A stretch of DNA of 12,585 nucleotides, taken from contig JAKOSQ010000017.1 of NCBI GenBank assembly GCA_029777215.1, positions 1 through 12,585 on the forward strand, in the 5' to 3' direction. The notes under the pieces are model-generated. The model searched no databases. It was not told the DNA's origin and was given only the letters and a program-made list of their open reading frames with translations. This stretch comes from Bacillota bacterium. GTDB taxonomy: Bacteria; Bacillota; Clostridia; Oscillospirales; Oscillospiraceae. Of the stretch, positions 6,345-12,585 are shown in pieces (position 1 is the first letter of the stretch; every line of letters begins with the position of its first letter). Made by a program: the position numbers and the translations under genes.

Positions 6345-6956
6345 TCACACCCCCCTTGATTTCTTTGACGCGCAGCGCTCTGAAATGTTCCCGTCCGCCG
6401 CGAGGATCGCGCAGAGCCTTTTTCGCGCGCGGAAAATGCGGGACTTGACGGTCCCCTCCTCAAGATCGAGCGCCTGCCCGATCTCCTCGTAGCTCAATCC
6501 GTCGATCTCCCGCAGCAGCAAAATGACCCGGTAGTCCTTCGGCAGCTGCATGAGCCCGCGGTGTACCGCCTCGCGCAGCTCCTTTTTTTCGACCTCCGTC
6601 TCGGGCGAGAAACGCTCGTCCGGTATCTCGAGCTCCTTTTCGTCGTCGCTGTCGTCCTCATAGGAGAGCGACGAGTGGCTGCGCCGCCCCTGCGCGCGCA
6701 GGAAATCGAGGCAGACGTTCGTCGTCAGCCGATAGAGCCAGACGGAAAAGCGGCAGTCGCCGCGAAAGCACAAGATCGAATTGTATGCCTTGATAAACGC
6801 TTCCTGCGACATATCGAAGGCGTCGTCCTCATTGCCGACCATGCGCAGCGCGAGATTATAAACCTTTTTCTGATTTTCCAGAACCAGTTTTTCAAAGGCG
6901 TCCTCATCCCCGTTGCGCACGCGCGCAACGAGGCGGTCCTCCTCTTCCCTCGTCAT
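6345..6956 (-). CDS. ECF-type RNA polymerase sigma factor (SigW/RpoE-like)
   Basis: A 203-residue sigma-70 family protein with only regions 2 and 4. Region 2 (about 24-92) includes AFDMSQEAFIKAYNS (core binding and -10 recognition) and FSVWLYRLTTNVCLDFLR. An acidic linker (99-126, rich in Asp/Glu) follows, then region 4 (about 127-182) with LPKDYRVILLLREIDGLSY and the helix-turn-helix EEIGQALDLEEGTVKSRIFRARKRL that binds the -35 element. It directs RNA polymerase to a stress regulon and is presumably kept inactive by the anti-sigma factor downstream. The start ATG is four bases after the dusB stop, and its SD (GAGGTGA) overlaps the dusB end, so it is co-transcribed with dusB. I see no ECF-type autoregulatory promoter upstream. 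No residues appear to be missing. Confidence 0.94.
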   Translation of the reverse strand: MTREEEDRLVARVRNGDEDAFEKLVLENQKKVYNLALRMVGNEDDAFDMSQEAFIKAYNSILCFRGDCRFSVWLYRLTTNVCLDFLRAQGRRSHSSLSYEDDSDDEKELEIPDERFSPETEVEKKELREAVHRGLMQLPKDYRVILLLREIDGLSYEEIGQALDLEEGTVKSRIFRARKRLCAILAADGNISERCASKKSRGV

Positions 6957-6960
6957 GGAC

Positions 6961-7941
6961 TCACCTCAGCTCTCTTTTGATCTCCCCCGCCAGCTTGCGG
7001 ATATCCTCCATCGTCTCGACGTGCACAGCCCGGTCGCGGTAAGGCGCGGCGTGGGCGACCCCGTGCAGATACCAGGCAAGATGCTTGCGCGCCTCGAGAC
7101 AGGCGATCACCTCGCCCTTTCTCTTTTCCGTGGCCTCAAACTGCGCTACCGCCACGTCGATGCGCTCGGAGAGGGGCGGCAGGCCGGGGTCTTCTTCCCC
7201 GTTTAGCAGTGCGTTGGCCCGCGAAAAGATCCACGGGTTTCCAAAGCTCCCGCGCCCGATGACCGCCATGTCGCAGCCGGTGTAGCGAAGAATGTGCCGC
7301 GCGTCCTCCGGTTCGAGGACGTCCCCGTTGGCGAAGACCGGGATGCTCACCGCCTTTTTGACGTCCCGGATGATGTCCCAGTCGGCGACGCCCGCGTACA
7401 TCTGCGTGCGCGTACGCCCGTGGACGCAGATGGCCGAAGCCCCCGCCGCCTCACACATCTGTCCGAATGCGACGGCGTTGACGTTTCCCTTGTCCCAGCC
7501 CTTGCGGAACTTTACCGTGACCGGCACGCCCGCGCCGCGCACGACGGCCTCGATAATCTTCTGCGCCTTGTCCGGGTCTTTCATGAGCGCGCTGCCGTCC
7601 CCGTTGCCGGCGACCTTGCCGACGGGACAGCCCATGTTGATGTCGATGACGTCCGCGCCGGAAATTACCCGCGCGAGACCCGCCGCCTCCTCCATGACCT
7701 CCGGCTCGCTGCCGAAGATCTGCGCGGCGGCGGGGTGCTCCCCCTCGCCGAGCTGCAAAAGGCTCCGGGTCTTCTGGTCCTTGTAGACGAGCGCCTTCGC
7801 GCTCACCATTTCCGTCGTGCTGTACGCCGCGCCCAAGGCCCGGCAGAGCTCCCGGAACGAAACGTCCGACACGCCCGCCATCGGGGCGAGGGCGAGTCGG
7901 CCGTTTATCTCCACTTGTCCGATATTAACCATGTATTTCAA
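6961..7941 (-). CDS. dusB: tRNA-dihydrouridine synthase, DusB type
   Basis: A 326-residue flavoenzyme that reduces specific uridines in the tRNA D loop to dihydrouridine with FMN and NADPH. The TIM-barrel signatures are LAPMAGVSD (18-26), NMGCPVGKVAGNGDGSALM (102-120) with catalytic Cys105, VKFRKGW (143-149), VHGRTRTQMYAG (173-184) with His174, ANGDV (204-208) and the FMN-phosphate loop GRGSFGNPW (229-237). Length is normal. The start at 7941 is TTG, six bases after GGGGAG; an ATG three codons in (7932) has only a weaker AGGGA site and is the alternative. It lies 32 bp after xth and four bases before the sigma gene, so it links the tRNA/DNA maintenance genes to the sigma pair. The family call is firm; the exact uridine modified is not. 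Confidence 0.94.
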   Translation of the reverse strand: MKYMVNIGQVEINGRLALAPMAGVSDVSFRELCRALGAAYSTTEMVSAKALVYKDQKTRSLLQLGEGEHPAAAQIFGSEPEVMEEAAGLARVISGADVIDINMGCPVGKVAGNGDGSALMKDPDKAQKIIEAVVRGAGVPVTVKFRKGWDKGNVNAVAFGQMCEAAGASAICVHGRTRTQMYAGVADWDIIRDVKKAVSIPVFANGDVLEPEDARHILRYTGCDMAVIGRGSFGNPWIFSRANALLNGEEDPGLPPLSERIDVAVAQFEATEKRKGEVIACLEARKHLAWYLHGVAHAAPYRDRAVHVETMEDIRKLAGEIKRELR

Positions 7942-7973
7942 TCCCTGCTCCCCACTTATGGGTGCGTGTTGCC

Positions 7974-8726
7974 TTAAAAGTGAATTTCCAGTCCCACCGG
8001 GCAGTGGTCGCTGCCGTAGACGTCGCCGCGGATATAGGCGGCGTCGATATTTTCACGGATGCGGTCGGAGACGAGAAAATAGTCGATGCGCCAACCGGCG
8101 TTTCTCTCCCGCGCCTTCATGCGGTAGCTCCACCAGGAGTATTCAACCGCGTCCGGATGTATGCTGCGGAAGGTGTCCGTGAAGCCGGCGGCGAGCAGTT
8201 CCGTGAATTTGCCGCGCTCCTCGTCCGAAAAGCCGGCGTTGCCGGCGTTCTGCTTCGGATTTTTGAGGTCGATCTCCTCGTGCGCGACGTTCATGTCCCC
8301 GCACACGACGACGGGCTTTTTCTCATCCAGCCCGCAGAGGTATGCGCGGAAGGCGTCCTCCCACGACATGCGGTAGTCGATGCGCTTGAGGCCGTCCTGC
8401 GCGTTCGGGGTGTAGACGCAGACGAGGTAAAAATCTTCAAATTCAAGCGTCACGGCGCGGCCCTCGGTGTCGTGCTCCGGAATGCCGAGATTGTACGCGA
8501 CCGACAGCGGCTTCACGCGCGTGAACACCGCCGTGCCGGAGTAGCCCTTTTTCGCGGCGTAAGACCAGTAGCTCTTGTAGCCGGGGAGGTCGAGGTCGAT
8601 CTGCCCGGCCTGCAGCTTCGTCTCCTGCACGCAGAAGACGTCCGCGTCGAGCTGCTCAACGATGTCCGCAAAGCCCTTGTCGACCACGGCGCGCAAACCG
8701 TTTACGTTCCACGAAATGAGCCTCAT
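7974..8726 (-). CDS. xth: Exodeoxyribonuclease III (AP endonuclease)
   Basis: A 250-residue enzyme of the ExoIII/APE1 family (ExoA in Bacillus). It cuts DNA 5' to abasic sites and has 3'-5' exonuclease and 3'-phosphatase activity in base-excision repair. All catalytic positions are present: Asn7 (SWNVNGLR), Glu35 (QETK), Tyr105 (VYTPN), Asp144 and Asn146 (GDMNVAH), Asp215 (WRIDYF), and Asp240-His241 (GSDHCPVG). Length and motif spacing are normal for the family. The ATG overlaps the trmB stop by four bases (ATGA), and AAAGGA lies within trmB six bases upstream, so the pair is translationally coupled. Confidence 0.96.
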   Translation of the reverse strand: MRLISWNVNGLRAVVDKGFADIVEQLDADVFCVQETKLQAGQIDLDLPGYKSYWSYAAKKGYSGTAVFTRVKPLSVAYNLGIPEHDTEGRAVTLEFEDFYLVCVYTPNAQDGLKRIDYRMSWEDAFRAYLCGLDEKKPVVVCGDMNVAHEEIDLKNPKQNAGNAGFSDEERGKFTELLAAGFTDTFRSIHPDAVEYSWWSYRMKARERNAGWRIDYFLVSDRIRENIDAAYIRGDVYGSDHCPVGLEIHF

Positions 8727-9364
8727 GCGCGTTCCTTTCTCGCGACGAGCCGGTTTATCTTGACGCCCTCGGCGTAAAACTTCGCCTCGTAGTCGGTCAT
8801 GACGCCGACGGGGCCGTTTGCGTGTAGATCGCGCGTGACCTCCGAGAGCGTCCAGCCGTTATTTTCAAAGCTCTCGACTGACCAGTCGAAGAGCGGCAGG
8901 TTGTCCGTTTTAAAATGGATCTCCCCCTCCGGCTTTAAGATGGTCTCGTAAATTTCGAGGAAGCCGGGAGCGGTGAGACGGTGCTTCGCAGCGCTGTTTT
9001 TGGGCCACGGGTCGCAGAAGTTGATGTAGATGCGGTCGACCTCGTCCGGCTCGAAGAGCACGGGCAGCGCAAGCGCGTCGCCGTCGATAAAGCGGACGTT
9101 CTGCAGGTCCCTTTCGCAGCAGCGCTCCATCGCCATGACCATGACGTCCGGCACCTTTTCGAGCGCGACCAGAAGCTCGCGCGGGTTCTGCTCGGCGGTG
9201 TCGGCGGTAAAGCGGCCCTTGCCGCAGCCGAGCTCGAGCCAGAGGGCATCGAAGCCCGGAACGGCGGTCTTCCACCTGCCGCGCAGAGCGGCGGGGTCGT
9301 CTATTAAAACGCGGGAGCAGCGCTCCATGCGCGGGACAAGATTGGGTTTATGTCTCATTCTCAT
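8723..9364 (-). CDS. trmB: tRNA (guanine-N7)-methyltransferase (TrmB)
   Basis: A 213-residue SAM-dependent enzyme that makes m7G46 in tRNA variable loops. From the chosen start, the SAM-binding motif is LELGCGKGRF (near residue 45), followed by the family motif INFCDPWPK and a basic HRLT segment, then IHFKTDN and the C-terminal TDYEAKF. The frame opens at GTG 9376, but GGAG sits directly against that codon; the ATG at 9364 with GGAGTG about eleven bases upstream, and the typical TrmB beginning MRMRHKP, is preferred (a further ATG at 9358 is possible). It is the first gene of a five-gene operon and overlaps xth by four bases. Confidence 0.94.
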   Translation of the reverse strand: MRMRHKPNLVPRMERCSRVLIDDPAALRGRWKTAVPGFDALWLELGCGKGRFTADTAEQNPRELLVALEKVPDVMVMAMERCCERDLQNVRFIDGDALALPVLFEPDEVDRIYINFCDPWPKNSAAKHRLTAPGFLEIYETILKPEGEIHFKTDNLPLFDWSVESFENNGWTLSEVTRDLHANGPVGVMTDYEAKFYAEGVKINRLVARKERA

Positions 9365-9388
9365 ATTTTTGATCACACTCCGTTAGCC

Positions 9389-9417
9389 ATGATAGCATAT
9401 TCGCGGGCAAACAGCAA
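9389..9417 (-). promoter_or_regulatory. Promoter of the trmB-xth-dusB-sigma-anti-sigma operon
   Basis: On the minus strand, TTGCTG (9412-9417), a 17-bp spacer and TATCAT (9389-9394), the last preceded by TGC as an extended -10. The match is sigma-A-like, not ECF-like, so basal expression would not depend on the encoded sigma factor. Transcription would start near 9382, leaving a leader of only about 18 bases before the trmB ATG. Confidence 0.75.
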
Positions 9418-9428
9418 CAAAAAAATCG

Positions 9429-9457
9429 TTGCGAATTTGTTAAAGCTGCGCTAAACT
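9429..9457 (+). promoter_or_regulatory. Candidate promoter of the 77-residue protein gene
   Basis: TTGCGA (9429-9434), a 17-bp spacer and TAAACT (9452-9457). It lies back to back with the trmB promoter, the two -35 boxes being 11 bp apart, so one DNA-bound regulator could affect both. The leader would be about 50 bases. Confidence 0.5.
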
Positions 9458-9513
9458 AAACGCAAGAAAAAGGCACCGCGTGTCCGCACGCCGCCGCATC
9501 CGGGAGGACAGTC

Positions 9514-9747
9514 ATGGCAAAGATCATCGATTTCAGCGCCTATCTCGCCGAGGAGCCGGACATCGAAGCAATGTCCCGCGACGAGCTGCAGGTATATCTC
9601 ACCGAGCTGCGCGCGAAGCTCCGCGAGCTCGACCGCCACGAACCGCGCAGCATGACGAGTGACGCCTACGAGAACTGGGGCGACGCACACGAATACCTCG
9701 AGGACCTCGCCGACGAGGTGCAGGACCGGCTCGACGAGCTGAAATAA
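9514..9747 (+). CDS. Small hypothetical protein, 77 residues, helical and acidic
   Basis: I do not recognise this protein. It is acidic, with no Cys, no signal peptide and no membrane segment, and looks mostly helical: a short N-terminal part (MAKIIDFSAYLAEEP) followed by two amphipathic helices, about 19-42 (MSRDELQVYLTELRAKLRELDRH split by Pro44) and 50-77 (DAYENWGDAHEYLEDLADEV), a helical-hairpin pattern. It is a believable gene: GGGAGG lies six bases before the ATG, a candidate promoter lies upstream, codon use matches the neighbours, and it fills the space between divergent and convergent genes. It sits opposite trmB. No function is proposed; a small cytosolic protein-binding role would be a guess. 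Confidence 0.75.
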   Translation: MAKIIDFSAYLAEEPDIEAMSRDELQVYLTELRAKLRELDRHEPRSMTSDAYENWGDAHEYLEDLADEVQDRLDELK

Positions 9748-9803
9748 CTGCAGCGCAGCCCGCTGCTCTGCAAAAGAGTTCTCGCGCTGCGGCGCTCGCA
9801 AAG

Positions 9804-9838
9804 CGGCCCCTCGGGAAAGTGAATTTCCCGAGGGGCCG
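9804..9838 (+). terminator. Strong hairpin after the small gene, probable terminator
   Basis: A perfect 15-bp GC-rich inverted repeat (9804-9818 with 9824-9838) around the loop GTGAA. It lies 57 bp past the stop of the small gene. The T tract is poor (AGTTCTATGTTTT follows on the plus strand; CTTTGCG on the minus), so it could be a weak terminator or a transcript-end stabilising hairpin for the small gene and for the convergent dehydrogenase. Confidence 0.55.
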
Positions 9839-9945
9839 AGTTCTATGTTTTGTGCCGGCCAGACCAGACAACTCGCTGTGTCCGGCACGAAACCTGTCGC
9901 TCGGCGATAGGACGCTCGGACGAGAGACGAATTAGAAATAAAATT

Positions 9946-11112
9946 TCACAGCGCAAGCCCGTAGATATTTTCGACGTCCCGCGCGCTCAGTTCTTCGAGG
10001 TGACCGAGCGTGCCGCCGCCCTTCTGGACGGATTTTTCCGCCATCAGCGCAAAATCTCCGCCGCCGATGCCGAGCTCGTGCAGGCGCACGGGCAGACCCA
10101 TGCGGCGGCTGAAATCCTCGAGCGCCGAGATGCCCGCCTCCGCGAGCCGCTCCGGGTCGCGCAGAGAGCCGCGCACGCCCATGACCTCGACCGCGAACTG
10201 GCCGAAGAGCGGCAGGTGCTTCGGCGCAGCATAACGCATCCACGCGGGTGTCACCGCCGCAAGGCCCGCGCCGTGGGGGATGTCGTAGAGCGCGCTGAGC
10301 TCGTGCTCCATGCCGTGACAGGCCCAGTCCTGCTCCCGGCCAAGACCCAGCAGACCGTTGTGCGCGAGATTCCCGGCCTCAACAAGCTCGCACCATGCGT
10401 CGTAGTTTTTCGAATCGCCGCGCAAAATGAGTGCCTGCTTCATGATCGTCCGCAGCAGGCTCTCTGACAGGCCGTCGATAACCTCCGTGTGCGGCGTGTT
10501 CGTAAAATAGCGCTCCATGATGTGCGACATCATGTCAAAGGCGCTGTAGCCGATCTGCTCGGGCGGCAGCGTTTCACACAGCTCCGGGTTCAAAATCGAA
10601 AAGGCCGGGCGCAGAAGATCGCTGCCCATGCTCTTTTTGATCCTGAGTTCCTCGTTTGTGAGCACGGCCTTCGGGCTCGACTCGCTGCCGGTCGCGGGGA
10701 TCGTGAGCACCGTGCCGACGGGCAGGGCGCGCTCGATCTTCTTCCCCATGCAGAAGTCCCAGAGGTCGCCGTCGTAGAGCGCACCGGCGGCGACGGCCTT
10801 CGCCGTGTCGATGGCGCTGCCGCCGCCGACTGCGAGAACGAAGGGTATGCTCTGCTCCCGGCAGAGACGCGCGCCCTCGCGCGCGAGCGTCACGCGCGGG
10901 TTTGGCACAACGCCGGGCAGCTCCGTGAAGCTGACGCCCGCTGCGCGCAGGGAGGCCGTCACCTCACCGTAGAGGCCGCTTTTTTTGATGCTGCCGCCGC
11001 CATAGACCAGCAGCACGCGGTCGGCGTATCCGCGCACGAGCGCGCCGACCTGTTTTTGCGTGCCGCGTCCGAAGACAAGGCGCGTCGGATTTTGATAATC
11101 GTAATTGAGCAC
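9946..11112 (-). CDS. Iron-containing alcohol dehydrogenase, butanol dehydrogenase-like
   Basis: A 388-residue group III alcohol dehydrogenase. The N-terminal nucleotide-binding domain has YGGGSIKKSG (37-46), AVGGGSAIDTAKA (94-106) and IPATGSESS (138-146). The helical C-terminal domain provides the metal ligands Asp193 and His197 (FDMMSHIME), His266 (WACHGMEHELS) and His280 (IPHGAGLA). Such enzymes reduce aldehydes to alcohols with NAD(P)H, as in butanol or 1,2-diol fermentation; the substrate cannot be fixed from sequence. The best start is GTG at 11112 with GAGGAG eight bases upstream. It has its own promoter with a direct repeat across it, suggesting regulation, and stands alone in its transcription unit. 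Confidence 0.94.
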   Translation of the reverse strand: MLNYDYQNPTRLVFGRGTQKQVGALVRGYADRVLLVYGGGSIKKSGLYGEVTASLRAAGVSFTELPGVVPNPRVTLAREGARLCREQSIPFVLAVGGGSAIDTAKAVAAGALYDGDLWDFCMGKKIERALPVGTVLTIPATGSESSPKAVLTNEELRIKKSMGSDLLRPAFSILNPELCETLPPEQIGYSAFDMMSHIMERYFTNTPHTEVIDGLSESLLRTIMKQALILRGDSKNYDAWCELVEAGNLAHNGLLGLGREQDWACHGMEHELSALYDIPHGAGLAAVTPAWMRYAAPKHLPLFGQFAVEVMGVRGSLRDPERLAEAGISALEDFSRRMGLPVRLHELGIGGGDFALMAEKSVQKGGGTLGHLEELSARDVENIYGLAL

Positions 11113-11132
11113 GGCTGTCTCTCCTCATGCCC

Positions 11133-11182
11133 GACGCCGCCGGGCGGTCCTGTTTCATCGATTATAGCAGACGCCGCCGGGC
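11133..11182 (-). repeat. 13-bp direct repeat across the dehydrogenase promoter, possible operator
   Basis: GACGCCGCCGGGC occurs exactly at 11133-11145 and again at 11170-11182, 37 bp apart start to start. On the dehydrogenase strand one copy lies in the spacer between -35 and -10 and the other at about +10 to +22, before the ribosome site. The 11133 copy extends into an 11-nt palindrome, CCGCC-G-GGCGG (11137-11147). The placement suits a repressor-binding pair; chance in GC-rich DNA is the alternative. Confidence 0.55.
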
Positions 11183-11189
11183 TTTACAA
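11161..11189 (-). promoter_or_regulatory. Promoter of the alcohol dehydrogenase gene
   Basis: On the minus strand TTGTAA (11184-11189), a 17-bp spacer and an exact TATAAT (11161-11166) preceded by TGC (extended -10). Transcription would start near 11154, giving a leader of about 42 bases with the GAGGAG site near its end. Confidence 0.8.
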
Positions 11190-11198
11190 GCGCAGCCG

Positions 11199-11226
11199 CC
11201 GCGTCCGCGGCGAGACGCGGTTTTTT
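11199..11226 (+). terminator. Orphan plus-strand terminator hairpin
   Basis: CCGCGTC (11199-11205) pairs with GACGCGG (11214-11220), followed by six T (11221-11226). The shape is that of a rho-independent terminator acting on plus-strand transcripts, but no plus-strand gene lies directly upstream. An alternative stem, CGCCGC (11197-11202) with GCGGCG (11207-11212), would exclude it. It may block antisense read-through from within the dehydrogenase gene into the PAS gene. Confidence 0.55.
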
Positions 11227-11278
11227 GCCCGCCAAACAAATTCTCTGCATACATTTCGAGTTAATACGCCAAAAGCAG

Positions 11279-11307
11279 TTTACAAAGCCTTTGAAATTTG
11301 ATATTTT
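11279..11307 (+). promoter_or_regulatory. Candidate promoter of the PAS-domain gene
   Basis: TTTACA (11279-11284), a 17-bp spacer and TATTTT (11302-11307) in the only AT-rich part of this intergenic region. The leader would be about 80 bases and GC-rich. It is a moderate match and the best one visible before 11395. Confidence 0.45.
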
Positions 11308-11394
11308 TACAAACAGAGCGGGCAGAGTGGGCGCGGTTCTGCAAAGCCCGCCGGCAGACCTGCGCAGCGCACAGGCAGAAGGGCGGTAATCGAA

Positions 11395-12585
11395 ATGACA
11401 GCGGAAAACAAAGACGGGGTAGCGCCGCTCGAGGGCGGCACGCTCGAAGCGATCCTCGGCAACATTCCCGGCGGCGTTGCGCTGTTTTCGGAAAAGGACG
11501 GCGTGATGCGGCTCGAATACGCGAATGCCGGATTCTATGAGCTGCACCACAGCAGCGCGGAATACTGGTCCGCGCAGCGCGGTAATCCCCGCGGCTGGCT
11601 CTGCGAGACCGACCGCTGCCTCTTTGAGAACGTCTTCCGCGAGGTGAGCAGCGGGGAGCGGCGCGAGGGCAGCGTGACCTACCGCATCACGGGCGAGGAC
11701 GGAAAGCTCTACTGGGTCAACAACCAGTTCCGCCGCGCCTTCGAGCGCGACGGCAGGCGCTACTACTACGCCTCTTTCGTCGACATGGACGAGCAGGTCG
11801 CCGCCGAAAACGAGCGCAGCGAGGTGCAAAAGATGTACGAGGCCGCCATTGAGGAGGCCCATCTCGTTATCTGGGAATACGACATCAAAAATCACCGCAT
11901 CATCATGGCGGAAAACGAATTCACCGAGTACAGCTACCGGAAGTTCGGTCTGCCGAAGATCACGGAAAACGTGCCGCGCTCCCTCGTCCCCTTCATCGAC
12001 GAGGGCAGTGTCGGTGTCTTTCTGGACATGTACCGCCGCATCGAAGCCGGCGCGCAGACCGCCTCCTGCGAGGTCTGGTACAAGCGCGGTCCCGGCACCG
12101 AGCGGCGCTGCGAGCGCATCTCCTACACAAACGTCTTCGGCCCGGACGGCACCCCCGTCAAGGCCTACGGCATCGGCCAGAACGTCACCGTGCAAAAGCA
12201 GGCCCAGGAGGAGTACGACCGCCTGTGCCAGCAGCTGACAGAAAATCCGGGCGACGCCGTCGGCAGCTATCAGCTCGATCTCTCCAAAAACCGCTTTATC
12301 AGCGGCTCGAGTCCTTTCCCGGACGTGATGCATTTTCTCCACCGCGAGAGCGCGGACGAGCACTTTGCCGCCACCGCGGAAATGGTCATCGAGCCCAGAC
12401 TGCGGGAGAACCTTCTCAGAGAGCTGACGAGCGTCCACCTCCTGGAGCTCTTTAAAAATGGTGTGCGGGAGCTCGTGCGGGACTTTCCAATCCGCGGCGT
12501 CGCCGGGTCCATCGTCTGGATCCGCTCGACGCTCCGCATGATGCAAAACCCCTCGACCGGCAGCGTCGAGGCCATCACCTACTCG
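11395..12585 (+). CDS. Multi-PAS sensory/signalling protein, 3' end outside the window
   Basis: An open frame of 397 codons runs from ATG 11395 to the window edge without a stop. An AAGGGCGG site lies about eight bases before the ATG. Three PAS-like units can be seen: about 18-132 (NIPGGVALFSEKDG, ending YYYASFVDMDEQ), about 147-268 (AHLVIWEYDIKNHRI, ending AYGIGQNVTVQKQAQEEYD), and about 283-397 (GSYQLDLSKNRF, ending MMQNPSTGSVEAITYS). There is no signal peptide or membrane helix, so the visible part is cytosolic. This arrangement is common in clostridial signalling proteins with a C-terminal GGDEF, EAL or histidine-kinase domain; which applies here is outside the window. The ligand is unknown. 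A long minus-strand frame antisense to it (11155-12546) is a shadow. Confidence 0.85.
   Translation, partial: MTAENKDGVAPLEGGTLEAILGNIPGGVALFSEKDGVMRLEYANAGFYELHHSSAEYWSAQRGNPRGWLCETDRCLFENVFREVSSGERREGSVTYRITGEDGKLYWVNNQFRRAFERDGRRYYYASFVDMDEQVAAENERSEVQKMYEAAIEEAHLVIWEYDIKNHRIIMAENEFTEYSYRKFGLPKITENVPRSLVPFIDEGSVGVFLDMYRRIEAGAQTASCEVWYKRGPGTERRCERISYTNVFGPDGTPVKAYGIGQNVTVQKQAQEEYDRLCQQLTENPGDAVGSYQLDLSKNRFISGSSPFPDVMHFLHRESADEHFAATAEMVIEPRLRENLLRELTSVHLLELFKNGVRELVRDFPIRGVAGSIVWIRSTLRMMQNPSTGSVEAITYS

Noticed and set aside
7294..8777. Two long plus-strand frames (7294-7977, 7962-8777) opposite dusB and xth
   Set aside because: Both are antisense shadows of enzymes with all catalytic motifs intact; no ribosome site or independent homology.
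9850..11301. Plus-strand frames 9850-10467 and 10489-11301 opposite the alcohol dehydrogenase
   Set aside because: Antisense to a complete metal-dependent dehydrogenase; the second also crosses that gene's promoter and the orphan terminator.
11155..12546. 463-codon minus-strand frame, the longest complete frame in the window
   Set aside because: The plus strand encodes PAS-like protein sequence over the same region, with a ribosome site; the minus frame would begin inside that gene and end within the dehydrogenase promoter region.
1..12585. CRISPR arrays, transposases, toxin-antitoxin or defence genes
   Set aside because: No regularly spaced repeats and no reading frame with such motifs; apart from the left edge the window is core-type gene content.

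Overview
The window looks like chromosome from a GC-rich member of the Clostridia, most likely an Oscillospiraceae/Ruminococcaceae-type gut Firmicute. This is inferred from family content (DegV, DUF975, YhfC-type membrane protease, a short three-cysteine NadA, clostridial iron-dependent alcohol dehydrogenase, an ECF sigma/zinc-finger anti-sigma pair), SD-type ribosome sites and GC-rich codons; no marker gene allows a species call. The only clearly AT-richer stretch is the first ~120 bases.

Layout. (1) 1-200: the AT-rich end of what looks like an integrated element, joined to the 3' part of a class II (leucine-type) tRNA gene without its 5' half and followed by the tRNA terminator; this resembles the distal attachment site of a tRNA-targeting integrative element. 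(2) 236-2450, plus strand: HAD phosphatase, 4-hydroxybenzoyl-CoA-type thioesterase, and a DegV fatty-acid-binding protein with a full-consensus promoter, closed by a strong bidirectional terminator. (3) 2506-3930, minus strand: a two-gene membrane operon (DUF975 protein, then YhfC-family intramembrane protease). (4) 4119-5024, plus strand: a solitary nadA. (5) 5067-9364, minus strand: a tight five-gene operon trmB - xth - dusB - ECF sigma - anti-sigma, with overlaps or small gaps at every junction and a recognisable promoter at its head. (6) 9514-9747, plus strand: a 77-residue protein of unknown function, divergent from the operon. (7) 9946-11112, minus strand: iron-containing alcohol dehydrogenase with an extended -10 promoter carrying a 13-bp direct repeat. 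(8) 11395 to the window end, plus strand: the N-terminal 397 residues of a multi-PAS sensory protein whose output domain lies outside the window.

How the genes fit together. Most of the window is ordinary core metabolism and housekeeping (NAD synthesis, tRNA dihydrouridine and m7G modification, AP-site repair, acyl-CoA thioester cleavage, alcohol/aldehyde redox). The parts most worth a second look are the tRNA attachment-site remnant, the envelope-stress-type sigma/anti-sigma pair at the end of a tRNA-modification/repair operon, the anti-sigma factor's long external domain with a CxxC motif, and the 11.1-11.3 kb regulatory region with its direct repeat and an orphan terminator. I did not find a CRISPR array, transposase, toxin-antitoxin pair or an obviously new defence or biosynthetic system.
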